From Vanilla planifolia (taxonomy: Eukaryota; Streptophyta; Magnoliopsida; Asparagales; Orchidaceae): DNA of 64,000 nt. Under the pieces are notes generated by a model that saw nothing but the letters and a program-made list of their open reading frames with translations, made no database searches and was not told where the DNA came from. This document shows, piece after piece, positions 10,951 through 23,652 of this stretch (within the stretch, counting starts at the first letter, position 1; each line of letters begins with the position of its first letter). The stretch lies in NCBI GenBank assembly GCA_023846275.1, contig JAIUJO010000534.1:129001-193000 (forward strand), written 5' to 3'. A program made the translations under genes and the position numbers.

Positions 10951-11440
10951 GAGTGGAAGAAACATGGATGGTGCGATTGCGACTTGTGCGATTGCACAAT
11001 TGAGAAAATTATTAGTTTAAATGATAAACAATGGTGGCGATTATTTGATTAAAATGTGCCATTGGACAGTGCACATTAATCCCACAATTCTTCAATTCAT
11101 GTTGTCGAATAGTTCACCTCTTTTGTCCCACGTGTCAGTGGGAAAGGGCTTCAATTTTTTTTTTCAATTTTCTGATTTGCGATTTGGGCTGCATTTATTT
11201 TTTCTTTTGAATTGCTGATTTGTGTTTCGCTATGATGGCCCATGAATTTTTGGCATGCTGCGTTTATTTGCTTATTGAGTTAATTAGTCCTTTCTGTTTT
11301 TTTATCAAAAAATGGAATGTTTTAAATTAGTCATGTGCCGAACCCATTCATATCTAGTTACCATTCGTCGTTTCAGTTCACTCGGGTTTCTGGTTTATTT
11401 TTGATGATTAAGTTTTTTCCAATTATTTTTGTCACATATT
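10951..11440 (+). repeat. C-D module, copy 2 (3' part)
   Basis: Starts inside block c (GAGTGGAAGAAACATGGATG, 10951-10970) directly after the post-C flank, so blocks a, b and most of c are deleted. Retains GATAAACAATGGTGGCGATT, CACATTAATCCCACAATTCT, TATGATGGCCCATGAATT (11231-11248) and ATCTAGTTACCATTCGTCG. Confidence 0.75.
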
Positions 11441-12103
11441 TCTCTTCATCTTAATGTCTAATATATTTTCTTATATCTTTTCTCCCAATCATTTATCATG
11501 CTCTTATTTGTGTTTTCATACTCCATATTTTTTTATATTCTTTTTGGGCTATTTTTTTCAATTCTTCTCTACTTTATTATTTATCTCTCTTATCTTTATT
11601 TATTTATTCTTTCTATCCTTTTTATATTCCCTCTTTTTTCTCATCTTTATTAAATCATCTCTCATCTCTCTCTGTTATTATTCACCTCTCTATATTGCTC
11701 TTATCATTTCATGAATTTCTCTTGTTTATAGAATAATTATCTCTGACCTTTTTATCACCTTTTCAACCCATCAATTAATAATATTTAAAAAATGTCTCAT
11801 GTTGTATAGTTTAATATTAATAGTTTTTATTACATAATTCATATTTTAATTTGTAAGAAAAGTAACGTAATGGAATAAAATTTCATTCACAAAAATTTAT
11901 TTTTCTAAAAATATAGTTTATTAATTTTTTTACTAATTTTTAAAAATAAAATAATAATGTTATAATATGTTATGACACATATGATGAGCAAAAATGTTAA
12001 TTAAAATTGTATATGCTTGATAATTTAAGGAATTTTAGAAATGGTTCGTTGCCATCAAAAAAATAATCACATAATTATTGTATTTTTTCTTTTATAAATA
12101 TTT

Positions 12104-12218
12104 TCGACCACACCAGCATTTTGCCATTGGATCTCGTAAAAACTTTGAAGCTAAACATGCTTACGTGATAGTTGTATTGGGATGGCTGACCACATTAAAC
12201 GTCAACTGTTGCACATAC
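12104..12218 (+). pseudogene. 5S rRNA-derived head, type D
   Basis: TCGACCACACCAGCATTTTG (12104-12123), TTGGATCTCGTAAAAACTTT, AAACATGCTTACGTGATAG, TATTGGGATGGCTGACC and ACTGTTGCACATA (about 12206-12218). Box C is close to 5S (GGATGGCTGACC). Confidence 0.88.
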
Positions 12219-13219
12219 ATTTTTATAGCATTCCTTTTCCTAATTATGGACATCTTAATAATATTATAATGTAATTAATATTTATTTGAAGTGATAGTTG
12301 ATCATTACCATAGTAGTAACGAATTTCTAAAAGTTACTTCATTAAATTATTATCAGTTTTATATAATTATAAATATGGCACTTCATATAATATAATAAAA
12401 TTATAAGCTCAATTTAGTTAAATATTAAGCCAAATAACCTATATTAATTATTATAAATTTGAATTAATTTATATTTATAATAAAATATATATGTATTATG
12501 TATTAAATTCTTTAAATATATAAATATTATATTGGAGAAAATTGGTATAAAAATAATAGAAAATTAATAATCAAAGTAGATTATAAATATTTATAATACC
12601 CGAGGATAATAAAAAACAATTTTTTAAAAATTTTCATTACTATTAAATATTTTATATCATTAAATAGTTTATTTTTATTATTATTAAATATTTAATATGA
12701 TTAAAAATTATTTCCCTACACTATTTTTAATCTTTTTTCACTTCATTCTCTATCTCTTGATATTTTTCTTGGCAACACTCTCTCCTCTATCCTTTTTTTA
12801 ATTTCTTATTTCTCCCTTTTTTACTTTTTTATTTTTTCTCTTTATCTACTCTATCTTCTCCTTTTTGTTTTCTATGTCATTAAATAATGTCTCATCTTTT
12901 TGTATTGTTATATTTCACTTTATTTTACTGTTATTAATTCGTAACTTTTTCTCTCTCCCATAGAATTGTTATTTCTTTCTCCATTATCCTTTTTTTTTTA
13001 TCAATTAATAATATTTATGAAACCCCTCATATTACATAGTTTAATATATAATATTAACAATAAATATTTTTTTGTTATTTATATTATTCTCTTATTTTTA
13101 TTTTTTATGTATTAGAATGATAATCTATTAAAAAAATTGATGTATTAATTTCAACATTTTCAAAAATAATTGTTTATGTAATTTTTTTTTAATATTATGT
13201 AAATAAGATATTTATATTA

Positions 13220-13221
<2 letters not shown>

Positions 13222-13292
<71 letters not shown>
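13222..13292. repeat. (AT)n microsatellite, ~35 units
   Basis: An uninterrupted AT dinucleotide run of about 70 bases ahead of TTTGATAAGCATA, roughly 125 bases upstream of the type E head. It is the longest of five length variants at this same site. Confidence 0.95.
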
Positions 13293-13294
<2 letters not shown>

Positions 13295-13414
13295 ATAAGC
13301 ATACATTTTTTAGAAAAAGTAAATATACTTGATAATTGAGATTATTTTAGAAATGGTTTATTATCAAAAAGATAATAAATACACCAGTACGATAATTTAT
13401 CTTTTGCATGCATG

Positions 13415-13530
13415 TATGACTACACTAACATTATAACATTAGATCTCATTAGAACATCCGAGTTAGACATTCTTAGGCAAGAATACTATTGGGATTGGTG
13501 GCCTCATAAAAAGTTATTGTGTTGCATAAA
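13415..13530 (+). pseudogene. 5S rRNA-derived head, type E
   Basis: TGACTACACTAACATTATAA (13417-13436), TTAGATCTCATTAGAACATC (13439-13458), GAGTTAGACATTC, AATACTATTGGGATTGGTGG and TGTGTTGCATAA (13519-13530), followed by a T run. Confidence 0.87.
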
Positions 13531-14720
13531 TTTTTTCATATCATTTTTTTCTTAAAGAGTGACACTTAATTTTAATAATATGTTAATATACAGAAAAGTA
13601 AATTATTAAAAAAAATTTATAATTGGAAATTTGGAAATTAGTATTTATTGACAACATTATAATATTATTATCAATTTAATATAATAATAAATATGGCATA
13701 TTATATATTTTAATTGAATAATAAATTAAATTTTTTTAATATTGACCAAAATAACATTTTTAAATTATAATAATTTTGTTTTGATTTTTGTTTATAATAG
13801 TAAATATATAGCATGTATAATATTTTCAAATAAATTAGTATAAAGTTCTCAAAAATAAAAATCAAAAATTTTTCCATTAATATTAAATAATATTTTTGTT
13901 TATTACCTATATTATGTCAAATAAAGTTAATATATTATCATTATTATATTATATATTATTTAATTTATTTTTTAAGAATGAATAAAATAATATTAAATTA
14001 ACAGTTGAAAATATTCTATAAATATTTTTAATATTCTAATATTATGATAAATTTTCATAGTTTTTGCATTTGAAAATTAAGGAATTATATATATCATTAA
14101 TTTTTTATATTGGATAAATATTATTAGTTTAATAATAAAAATTTCACTTTTATTAAATTATTTTTTTCAATATTTTCTCTTTATCTTAATGAATAATACA
14201 TTCCCACAATTACTTCTTTCACTTGTTATCATTGTCTAATTTGTCTCTTTATTTTTTTTTCTTATATTCTTCTTGGCTTCTTTCTCTCTCTTTTATTCTA
14301 CTTTACATTCTCATTTCTCTCTCTTTTTTATTTTTTTATTTATTATCCCTTTCTCTTTTACATTCTCTTATTTCTTTTTTCTTTAATAAATCATCTTTCA
14401 TCTCTCCATATTATTATTTTGCTCTTTAACATACACCTATTAGTCTATGATTTTATTCTTTTAAAATAGCTATCTTTATTATAATTATCTATTTCTTTTA
14501 TTTATATTTTTTTTAAAATCAGATTTTTTTATTTATAAAAATGATAACATAACGAAAGAAAAAAATCATATGTATTAATTTCAATGTTAGAAAAAATAAT
14601 AGTTTTTGTAATATTTTATGCATTTTGTACAAATAATAATATTATTACTTTAATATATTAAGATTCATTATTTTGAAGACAATAATAATGCAACTACTAT
14701 TATTTGTGATTTTTATTCGT

Positions 14721-14840
14721 TACAACCACATTAGTATTATAGCACTGCATCACATTATTGTCTCTTTCTTTTATTTAAGATTGCTTGGTCAAGAATAATT
14801 TTTAATTGGTATCCACTTGATAGTGTTTTAGCACATATTT
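14721..14840 (+). pseudogene. 5S rRNA-derived head, type A
   Basis: ACAACCACATTAGTATTATA (14722-14741), GCACTGCATCACATTA, then a T/C-rich patch where GAACTCC is expected, TTGCTTGGTCAAGAATAAT, TTGGTATCCACTTGA and GCACATA. Type A marks (GTCAAGAATAAT, TATCCACTTGA) are clear. Confidence 0.78.
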
Positions 14841-16149
14841 GTTCATAGAATTATTTTTTTTCTCATGATTGATAATTCATGTCAACAACATTTTTATTTT
14901 GAAACTATTAATGATTATAAATAAAAGTTTATAAATTTTTTATTTTTATTTAATTATTAATAAAAACTTTCTGATATTTTTTTTCAATTTCATGTAAAAA
15001 TAAATATGAAAAAAATATATAATAAAAATTAAATTTTAATATATTTTAATGTTGGGAAAAATGCTTATTAAAAACAATAAATATGAATTAATTTATGTTT
15101 ATAATAATATATATATGTTGTGTACAAAACTTTTTTAAATATAGTAATATTAAATTATTAAATTTTTGAAATCTAAACAAAACTCATTAGTGTCAAATAT
15201 TATTTATTTTTAATACATAAATTATATCAAATAACGTAAACATATTAGAATAATCATAATATTAGTTATTTGATTAATTTTTTAATTTCAACTATGAAAA
15301 AATAAATGTTAAATTAATAGTCAAAATATTTTTTTAATAATAGTACTATTTCGTAATTATAATTTTAATCGAAAATAGTTTTTATATAATGTTTGTTTAA
15401 ATATTATGTATATTGTTGAATTCGAATTTTTAATAAACTTATAAGTTTAATTATAAATGTTTCACTTCTATTTAATATTTTCTACCAAATTTTTCTCTTT
15501 ATCTCAATATCTCTCGAATTCTCTCACTTTCTACTCTTTCTTTTTATCATTTTCTTTTTTGTCTCTTCATTCTTTATCCCTTTATGTTCTTGGACTCTCT
15601 TTCTTTACTGTAAATCTCCTTTTTCTCATTCTCACGATTTTACTTTTTTATTTATTATCTTGATCTCTTTTATGTTACTTTTGTTTTCTTTGTTAAATCT
15701 TCACTCATCTCTCTCTATTATTATTTTCCTATATATTTTTATCCTATTAATCTGTGACATTCTCTCTTACACAAAAGGTTATCTCCATCTCTATTATCTC
15801 ATTTTGACCTCATCATTCAATAATATTTAATAAAGCACTTTTTTGACATAGTTTATTATAAAATTTTTTCTATAAATTTATATTTATTATGTAATTAAAA
15901 TTTCTATTTAAAGAGTGATATGATAATAAAATAAACTCATATCTATTAATGCTAATATTATCAAAAAATATTTGTTTATGTAATTAATTATTTATTTTAT
16001 GGAAACAAAATATTGATATTATGATATTTTATGACTTTTATAAAAGCCTAAAGTTTATGTAAAAGTGTATATGCCTGATAATTTAGAAAATTTTGGAAAC
16101 AATACATTACCTTAAAAGAAACCGTAGCACTTCGATTATTTGTCTTTTA

Positions 16150-16272
16150 CATGAATGTCTAACCACATCAACATCATAACACTCGATATCATTAGAACTC
16201 CAAAGTTAAGAATGCTTTGAAAAGTATAGTATCAGGATGGTTGAACTCTTTTGAACTCCCTTTCTTGCACAT
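16150..16272 (+). pseudogene. 5S rRNA-derived head, type B
   Basis: CCACATCAACATCATAACAC (16163-16182), TCGATATCATTAGAACTCCA (16183-16202), AAGTTAAGAATGCTTTGAAA, AGTATCAGGATGGTTGAACTC and TTGCACA. GAACTCCAAAGTTAAG is very close to 5S. T run at 16273-16279. Confidence 0.88.
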
Positions 16273-17384
16273 TTTTTTACGGCATTCCTTTTTCTAATTA
16301 TTGACAATTAATTTTTATAATATTCTGATTTTAAGAAAAAAGTATTATAAAAAATAATTTATAATGAATTGTTTTGTAACGAATTTTTATAAATATCTTT
16401 AAAATATTATTATAAATTTAATATAATATGAATATGACACATTATATGACATAATAAAATATTAACCTTAATTTATTGTAATATTAGAAAAATAATTTTA
16501 TTTGTTATAATAAATTAAAATTAATTTATGTTAATAATGTTATATTGTTGTTGAGTGACAAATATTTTAATATAGAAATATTATGTCATAAATAGTAGAG
16601 ATAAAAAATATTTTATTAATTATCATAAAATTTTAAACATTTGCAATATTCTTATATAATAATAAATCTAAAAAAATTTTATACTTTATTATTATTAAAT
16701 ATTATATATAATTAACATATTATAACTTTAATTATTTAAGTTTAACTTTTACTAAATTATTTTTCTAACTTTTTTCATTTTATCTCAATACCTCTAATAT
16801 TTTCTTACTTTGTTTTTTATCCTGTCATGATTCTCTTTTTTGCCTCTTTATTGCTTATCTCTTTATATTTTTTTCTCTTTTTGTTTCTACTATCATTTTC
16901 TACTTCTTTATTTCACTTTTTTACATTTTTTTAATTTATTTTTTTTATCTTTTTCATATTCTCCTTTTTCTTTTGCTCATTATTAAATCATCTCTATCTC
17001 TTTATTTTATTATTTTATTTTCTAGTTTTCTCTTATCAAACAATGACATTCACTCCCTTATAGGATAGTTATATTCATCTTTATTATCTCTTTTGGAACC
17101 CATTAATTACAAATATTTAAGAGAGTATTGTATTGCATCATTTAATATATAATATTTATTATAAATAAATAAATATTTTTTAGATTTATTAAGTAATTTA
17201 ATTTTTTAAATTATAAGATTGATAATAAAATTGAAGAAATTCTTATGATATAATATCTAAGTTATAAAAATAATAATTTATTACATTATTTTTTTTTTAT
17301 AAAAATGTAATATTTATATTATAACATAATATGACAGATATGATCAACATAAGAAAAACTTTTAAAGTATATTTATGCATGCTT

Positions 17385-17500
17385 TGAGACTACACCACCT
17401 TTAGAGCCCTAGATCCCATTAAAACTCCAAAGTTAAGCTTGCTTTGGCTAGAGTATTAATTGGATGGGTCACCCCATGAGAAATCCAATTGTAGCACATA
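17385..17500 (+). pseudogene. 5S rRNA-derived head, type C
   Basis: GACTACACC (about 17388), AGATCCCATTAAAACTCCAA (17411-17430), AGTTAAGCTTGCTTTGGCTA (17431-17450), GAGTATTAATTGGATGGGTC (17451-17470), ACCCCATGAGAA and GTAGCACATA. One of the best kept copies. The lead-in is shortened, ATTTATGCATGC coming straight before the head. Confidence 0.9.
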
Positions 17501-17639
17501 TTTTTTCATAATATATTTTTCCTATGAATAAAATTAATTTTAAGAAGATGATTCAAGTGAGGCCCACTAAAAAGGTAGTAAATTCCTATGAATAAAATAT
17601 TAATTTATTATAAAATATTTGAATATAGCATTTATAGGT

Positions 17640-18830
17640 TTTTTTAACTATGTTTAACAAGTATATAAAAGTGAAGTTATATAAATTTAATTTTTTTAAA
17701 AAATATGCTAAGCTTTATGAAAGTCGTATAATTTAAAGTAAAGAGACAAATGAAAATAAGGAAAACACAAAGCAATAAAAGCCATTTAGAAAAAAACTGG
17801 CAGGCTAAACCCTCGCAACAAAGAGACAAATGAGACATACTATTATAGTCTTCTAATGAAATAAATGAGACTAGCTACTATAGCCTTACAACGTAATGAA
17901 AATGTCAACAAAAGTAAAATAAAAAACTCTCCAAGGGATCAAAATAACAACTAAAATAGCTGTTAAGTTGTAATTGTTCGATTGGAACGCACCTGGACCG
18001 CTCGATTGTGAAAACCATCCGATCGGACGCATTTGATTGCTTCTGCCCATTCACAATTATGAAATTGATCTGGTCCGTTAGACAAGAATCATGATCTGAC
18101 TGAAAAATTAACTGTCGAGTGAAAGAAATATGGAAGTGCAATCGCCACGTATCGCGATCAGACAATTGTTAAAATTAGACATTTAACCGATAAGCAATGG
18201 TGGTGAACGTTTGATTATGAAACACATTAATCCCCTAATTCTACAAATCATGGGTTTGATAGTTAGTTTCTTTGGTCCCATATTCATCATTGGCTTCGAA
18301 CTTTTTCGGCTTACACCTACTTTTTCAAGAGAAGCAGTTGTGTGATGAATTTTAGTAGTTGTGGTTACTAGATTTTGGAGTCTATTAGCCTGATCTTTCA
18401 GCTACCCGACTGCATTAATTGGGTTTCTAAGTCGAATATTCGAAACTTTCTGGAGGCAGACATCAATATTTTTCGATTTTCAATTGTTGTGGACTTGATT
18501 ATGCGATGCTGTTTATAGGAGGGCTTAAATTTTTTTTTGAATTTTCTTATTTACGATTCATGCTTCATTTATTTGGTTTTTAAAATTGTTGATTTGCATT
18601 TTACTATGATGGCTAGTGAAGTTTTGGGAGGCTATATTTATTAATTTATTAAGTTGCTGAGTCATTTTGTTTGCTCGATCGAAAAATGAAATGTTTTGAA
18701 TTAAAAATGTGCCAAACCCATTCAGATCTAGTTACCATTAACAATTTCGGTTTAGTAAAGTGACTCGATTATTTTTGGTGGCTAAGTTTTTTTAAATTAT
18801 TCCTGTCACATATTTTTCTTCATCTTAATA
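17640..18830 (+). repeat. C-D module, copy 3 (block b deleted)
   Basis: Block a with the ACTATTATAGTC / GCTACTATAGCC duplicated pair (17837-17891), then AAGTAAAATAAAAAACTCTCC near 17905 shows block b is missing. Blocks c to e follow: CGATCGGACGC (about 18011), GGTCCGTTAGACAAGAATCA (18075-18094), CACATTAATCCCC, TACCCGACTGCATTAATT (18403-18420), TACTATGATGGCTAGTGAA and CAGATCTAGTTACCATTAAC (18723-18742). Line 18361-18420 is 24/60 G+C. Confidence 0.75.
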
Positions 18831-19107
18831 TCTATCATATTTTTTTCTATCTTTGCACTCACTCATTTGTCATGGTCTTATTTGTGTTTTTAATCTTCAT
18901 ATTTTTTATATTCTTTTGAGCCTATTTTTCTATTCTTCTATACTTTCTTATTTATCTCTCTTTCACTTATTTTTTTATTCTTTCTATCTTTATTATGTTT
19001 CCTCCTTTTTTGTCTTCATTAATTCATCTCTCGTCTCTCTCTATTATTATTTATCTCACTATTTTGCTCTTATCAATTCATGACATTCTCTTTTTTACAA
19101 AATAATT

Positions 19108-19205
19108 ATCTAGTTACTATTAACCATTTCGATTCGCTATGGTAACAAATTTATTTTTTATTGTCAACAATTTTTAAATTATTTCTGTCACATATTTCAC
19201 TTGGT
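19108..19205 (+). repeat. C-D module tail fragment
   Basis: ATAATTATCTAGTTACTATT joins a post-module pyrimidine tract to the last ~100 bases of a module (TAACCATTTCGATTCGCTATGG and so on). The shared ATCT at the joint suggests an exchange between misaligned copies. Another pyrimidine tract follows. Confidence 0.7.
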
Positions 19206-19623
19206 CTTAATGTCTAACATATTTTTTTATATCTTTTCTCTCATACATTTATCCCACTCTTCTATGTTTTCATTCTCCATTTCTTTTATATTCTTCTTGG
19301 CCTTATTCTTTTTATTTTTCTCTACCTTCTTATTTATCTCTCTTTCACTTATTTATTTATTCTCTTTCTTTTTTGTCTTAATTAAATCGTTTCTTATCTC
19401 TCCTTATTATAATTTTCCTCCCTATTTTGCTCTCATTAATTAATGAATTTCTCACTATTACAAAAATAATTATCTCTAACTTTTTTATTATTATTTTAGC
19501 CCATCATTTTATAATATTTATGAAATCTCTCTTGTTGTACAATTTTATATTGTTAGTTTCTTTACGTAATTTATTTTTTTAATTTATAAAAAAATAACAT
19601 ATGGGAGAAAATTCTATTCACTA

Positions 19624-20165
19624 ATCCCACAATTCAGAAATTCACGGGTTTGAGTTGTTCGTTTATTTTGTCCCACAATGCAGATTTTCGTGTTGTTTTG
19701 GAGCATTTATTTATTTATTTCAACCGACCCAATTTGTCGTGACTTTTGTTATCTGCCTTTACCTCATTTGGGAGTCTAGTAGACTATCTTTCAGGAACCG
19801 AGCTGCAGTAATTAACTTCGGACTTGAATACTTGAAAATTTACGCTTGCGGGCTTCAATATTTTTCTCTTTTGAATTGCTGCAGACTTCGAGTTTCCAAT
19901 GCTATCTACAAACGGGCTTCATTTACTTTGTTTTTTGAATTGTTGATTTGCATTTCACTATGATGGCCGGTGAAGTTTCCTTAGGCTGTATTCATTTATT
20001 TATTGAGATGCGGAGTCCTTTTTGTTTGCTCGATCGAAAAATGAAATGTTTTGGATTAATTTTTGTCGAACCAGTTCAGATCTAGTTATAATAAACCATT
20101 TCGGTTCACTATGGTAACCTATTTTTTTTTTCCAGTTAAGTTATTTTAAGTTATTTTTGTCACAT
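19624..20165 (+). repeat. C-D module blocks d-e, extra copy
   Basis: The jump TTCACTAATCCCACAATTC (about 19617-19635) leads from post-tract spacer into block d. Retains ACCGAGCTGCAGTAATTAAC, TGCTGCAGACTTCGAGT, CACTATGATGGCCGGTGAA (about 19957) and CAGATCTAGTTATAATAAAC. Third occurrence of a module end inside HOR3. Confidence 0.75.
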
Positions 20166-20829
20166 ATTTCTCCTTAGCTTAATGTTTAACATATTTTTTC
20201 ATATCTTTTCTCTCACTCATTTATAACTCTCTTATTTTTGTTTTCATTCTCCATATTTTTTAATATTCATTTTTGTCTTATTTTTTTCTATTCTTATTTA
20301 CTTTCTTATTGATCTCCCTTTCACATATTTATTTATTCTCTATCTTTGTAATGTTCCCTTTATTTTTCGTCTTTATTAAATCATCTCTCATCTCTCTTTA
20401 TTATTCTTTACCTCTCTATTTTATTCTTATCAACTCATGATTTTCTCTCTTTTACAAAAAAATTATCTCTGACTTTTTTATCACCATTTCAACAAATCAT
20501 TTAATAATATTTAAAAAATCTCTCATGTTGTATAGTATAATATTATTTTTTTTTAAAGAATAATTTATTTTTTAATGTATGAGAAAACTAACATAATTAA
20601 AGAAAAAGTCATTCACTAATGTTAACATGTTTAAAAATAATAGTTTATGTAATTTTTTATTAATTTTTCAAAACTAAAATAATAATATTATAACATATTA
20701 TGCCACATATAATAGGCATAAATTTTAATTAAAATTTTATATCCTTGATAATTTAAGAAATTTTAGAAATGGTTCATTACAATCACAAAAATAATCACAT
20801 AATTATTATATTTTGTCTTTTATAAATAT

Positions 20830-20950
20830 GTTTGACCACACCATGATTTCACCTTCGGATCTCATTAAAACTCAAAAGTTAAGCATGCTTGGGTGACAGT
20901 AGCATAGTGATTGGTTACCTCTCTAAACGTTTAGTACTACACTAACATTT
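20830..20950 (+). pseudogene. 5S rRNA-derived head, type D
   Basis: TTTGACCACACCATGATTTC (20831-20850), CGGATCTCATTAAAACTCAA (20856-20875), AAGTTAAGCATGCTTGGGTG (20876-20895), AGTGATTGGTTACCTCTC and AACGTTTAGTAC. Box A is intact in sequence (GTTAAGCATGCTTGGG). The 3' end is damaged (CTACACTAACA in place of GTTGCACA). Confidence 0.87.
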
Positions 20951-22220
20951 TCATAGCATTCCTTTTTTTTGTTACCGACAATTTAATAATATTATAATGA
21001 AAAACATTATTTGAAATAATAGTTTAGGATTAACATTTTATCAATTTTATATAATTATAAATATGATACATCATATAATATAATAAAATAATAACTTTAA
21101 TTTTGTTAAATATTAAGTAAAATAAGTTATATCCATTATAATAAAGCAAAATTAATTTTTATTTATAATATTAAAAATATATTGAATATTACTTTTTTAA
21201 AATATATAAATATAACATTTGTTAAACTTAGAGATTAAAAATTATAAAATTTATAATCAAAATAGATTTTGAATATTTATAATATATTTTAATAATAAAT
21301 AATTTTTTTAATTTATTATTATTATTATTAAATATTGTATAAGATTAAATTATTATATTTTACTTATTTTTTTTCACTTTTTATCTCTTTTCTACTTTTT
21401 TCTTTTTTCTCTTTATCTTCTCTATGTTCCCTTTTTTCTTTTCTCCTTCATTAAATTTATAGTTGAAAATATTCTTTAAATATTTCTAGTATTCTAATAT
21501 AATGATAAACCTCAATAGTTTTTATATTTTAAAATTATCGAATATTATATGTGATTAATTTTTTATATTTAATAAATATTGTCTATTTAATTATTGAAAT
21601 TTTGCTTTTATTAAATAATTTTTTTTATTTTCTCTTTATCTTAATGCATAACATATTCTATCATTTACTTCTCTCTCTTGTTATCATTCTCTTATTTGTC
21701 CTTTTATTCTTTATTTTTTTATATTTTTCTTTACTTCTTTATCTCTCTCTCTCTCTTTTATTTTTTCATATATCTCTCTCTTTTATTTTTTACTCTCTTT
21801 TCTCTCTCTCTTTTCTCTCTCTCTTTTATTTTTTTATTTATCTTTTTCTATCTCATTTATGTTATCTTATTTCTTTTTCTCTTTAATAAATCATTTTTCA
21901 TCTCTCTCTATCATTATTTTTCCTTTTCATCTTACACTTATCAATCTGTCTATTTTTTCTTTCTTTTAAAATAGTTATCTTTATTTTGTTTATTTCTTTT
22001 TGTTTTTTAAATTTTTTATGTAATAAGACTTTTTATTCACCAGAATAATAACATAACAAACGCAAAAATAATATGTATTAATGTTAATATTATAAAAGAT
22101 AATAGCATAAGTATTATTTTATGTATTTTATACAAGTAAAATATTATTACTTGAATATATTATAATTCAATACCTTCAAGGTAAGAATTACACAACCACA
22201 ATTATTTGTCATTTTTATTC

Positions 22221-22336
22221 ATATGCAACGACACAAGTATTATAGCACTTAATCACATTAGTAGTGCAAGGTTAATTTTGCTTGGTTGAGAGAACTTTTA
22301 AGGTAGTTGTCTACTGGAAAGTATTGTTACACATAT
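22221..22336 (+). pseudogene. 5S rRNA-derived head, type A
   Basis: CAACGACACAAGTATTATAG (22226-22245), CACTTAATCACATTAGTAGT, AGGTTAATTTTGCTTGGTTG (22269-22288), AGGTAGTTGTCTACTGGAA and TATTGTTACACATA. The type A box C (GTTGTCTAC in place of GGTGACCTC) shows its decay. Confidence 0.8.
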
Positions 22337-23652
22337 TTGTTCATAATAGTATTTTTTATAATGAATGGAAATTTATTTTAATAACATGTTAATTTTAAAA
22401 ATTTAAATGATTATAAATTATAGCATATTAAATCTATTTTTGTAATTATTAATAAAAACTATTTTAATATTTTTTTATCAACTTTATGTAATAATAAATA
22501 AGAAAAAATATCATATAGTAAAAAATATATTTTAATAATAATTTAATATTGAGAAAAATGATAATTAAAAATACAATAAATAAGAATTAATTTACTTTTT
22601 CAATATTATATATATGTTGTATGCAAAACTTTTTAAATATAGTAATATTAAATAATTAAATACTAGAAATTTAAACTAAAATCATTAGTATTAAATATTT
22701 ATTTTTTTAATACTTAAACTATATAAAATAAAGGTAAGTTAATTGAATAATTATAATATTAGCTATTCAATCAATTTTACTAATTCAAGAGTGAAAAGAT
22801 TAATATTCAATTAATAGTCGAAATAGTTTTTTAGTATTTGTTATGTTTTGAAATAATAATTAATCTAAAGAAGTTTTTGTATTTTTTTATTATTAAATAT
22901 TATATATGATTAAATTTTAATTTTAATAAATTTAATATGTTTATTTATTAATGTTTTACATTTCTTAAATTTTTTTTATCAATTTTATCTATTTAGGTCA
23001 ATGTATCTCAAATTCTATCACATTCTTTTGTCTCTTTTAATCATTCTCTTTTTGGTGTCTTCATTCTTTATTTCCTCATGTTGTTGGATTCTCTCTCTTT
23101 ACTATGCATCACTTTTTTCTCATTCGCTCTATTTCACTTTTTTATTTATTATATTTATCTCTTTTATGTTACCTTTTTTATATTTTTCGTTAAATCATGT
23201 CTCATGTCTCTTGTCATTATTTTCTTATGTATTTTTATCTTATTAATCTGTGACTTTCACACTTATATAAATAGTTATCTTCATCTCTATTATCTTAATT
23301 TAGACTTCTCATTTAATAATATTTAATAAAACTCTTTTTTGACATATTCTATTAAAATTTTTTTTATAAATTTAAATTTTGTTATTTATATTTATTACAT
23401 AATTTAAATTTTTATTTAAAGAATGATATGATAATGAAACAAATTAATTTTTATTAAAGTTAATATTATCAAAAATATTTATTATGTAATTATTTTTTAT
23501 TTTATATACACAAAAGATTGATATCATAACATTTTTTGACTTATATAAAAGGATAAAGTTTGTTTAAAAGTTTATATGTTTGATAAATTAGGAAATTTTA
23601 GAAAATGTTCATTTCTTAAAAAAATCACAACAATTCGATTGTTTGTTTTTTC

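Larger units (their letters stand above)
7442..10951 (+). repeat. Recent segmental duplication, copy 2
   Basis: Counterpart of 1-3690. Differs mainly by scattered substitutions and by loss of the C head at about 10847. The match to copy 1 resumes at GCACATATTTTTTTC and continues through GGTGAATTCCTA near 10950, where a second deletion jumps into the module. Confidence 0.85.
7442..13612 (+). repeat. Higher-order repeat 2 (A-B-[C lost]-module-D-E)
   Basis: A at 8511, B at 9934, a C stub at 10845, a module remnant 10951-11440, D at 12104, E at 13415. Pyrimidine tracts at 7990-8290, 9240-9600, 10495-10590, 11440-11750 and 12715-13010. Shorter than HOR1 because the C head and module blocks a-c are deleted. 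The rest is AT-rich spacer with nothing further recognised. Confidence 0.85.
13613..21445 (+). repeat. Higher-order repeat 3 (A-B-C-module-D, E lost)
   Basis: A at 14721, B at 16150, C at 17385, module pieces 17640-18830, 19108-19205 and 19624-20165, D at 20830. Pyrimidine tracts at 14160-14480, 15470-15810, 16760-17110, 18830-19100, 19205-19510, 20165-20500 and 21360-21445. It ends where the post-D pyrimidine tract (CTCCTTCATTAAAT) fuses to pre-A spacer (TATAGTTGAAAATATTC), removing E. Confidence 0.82.
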
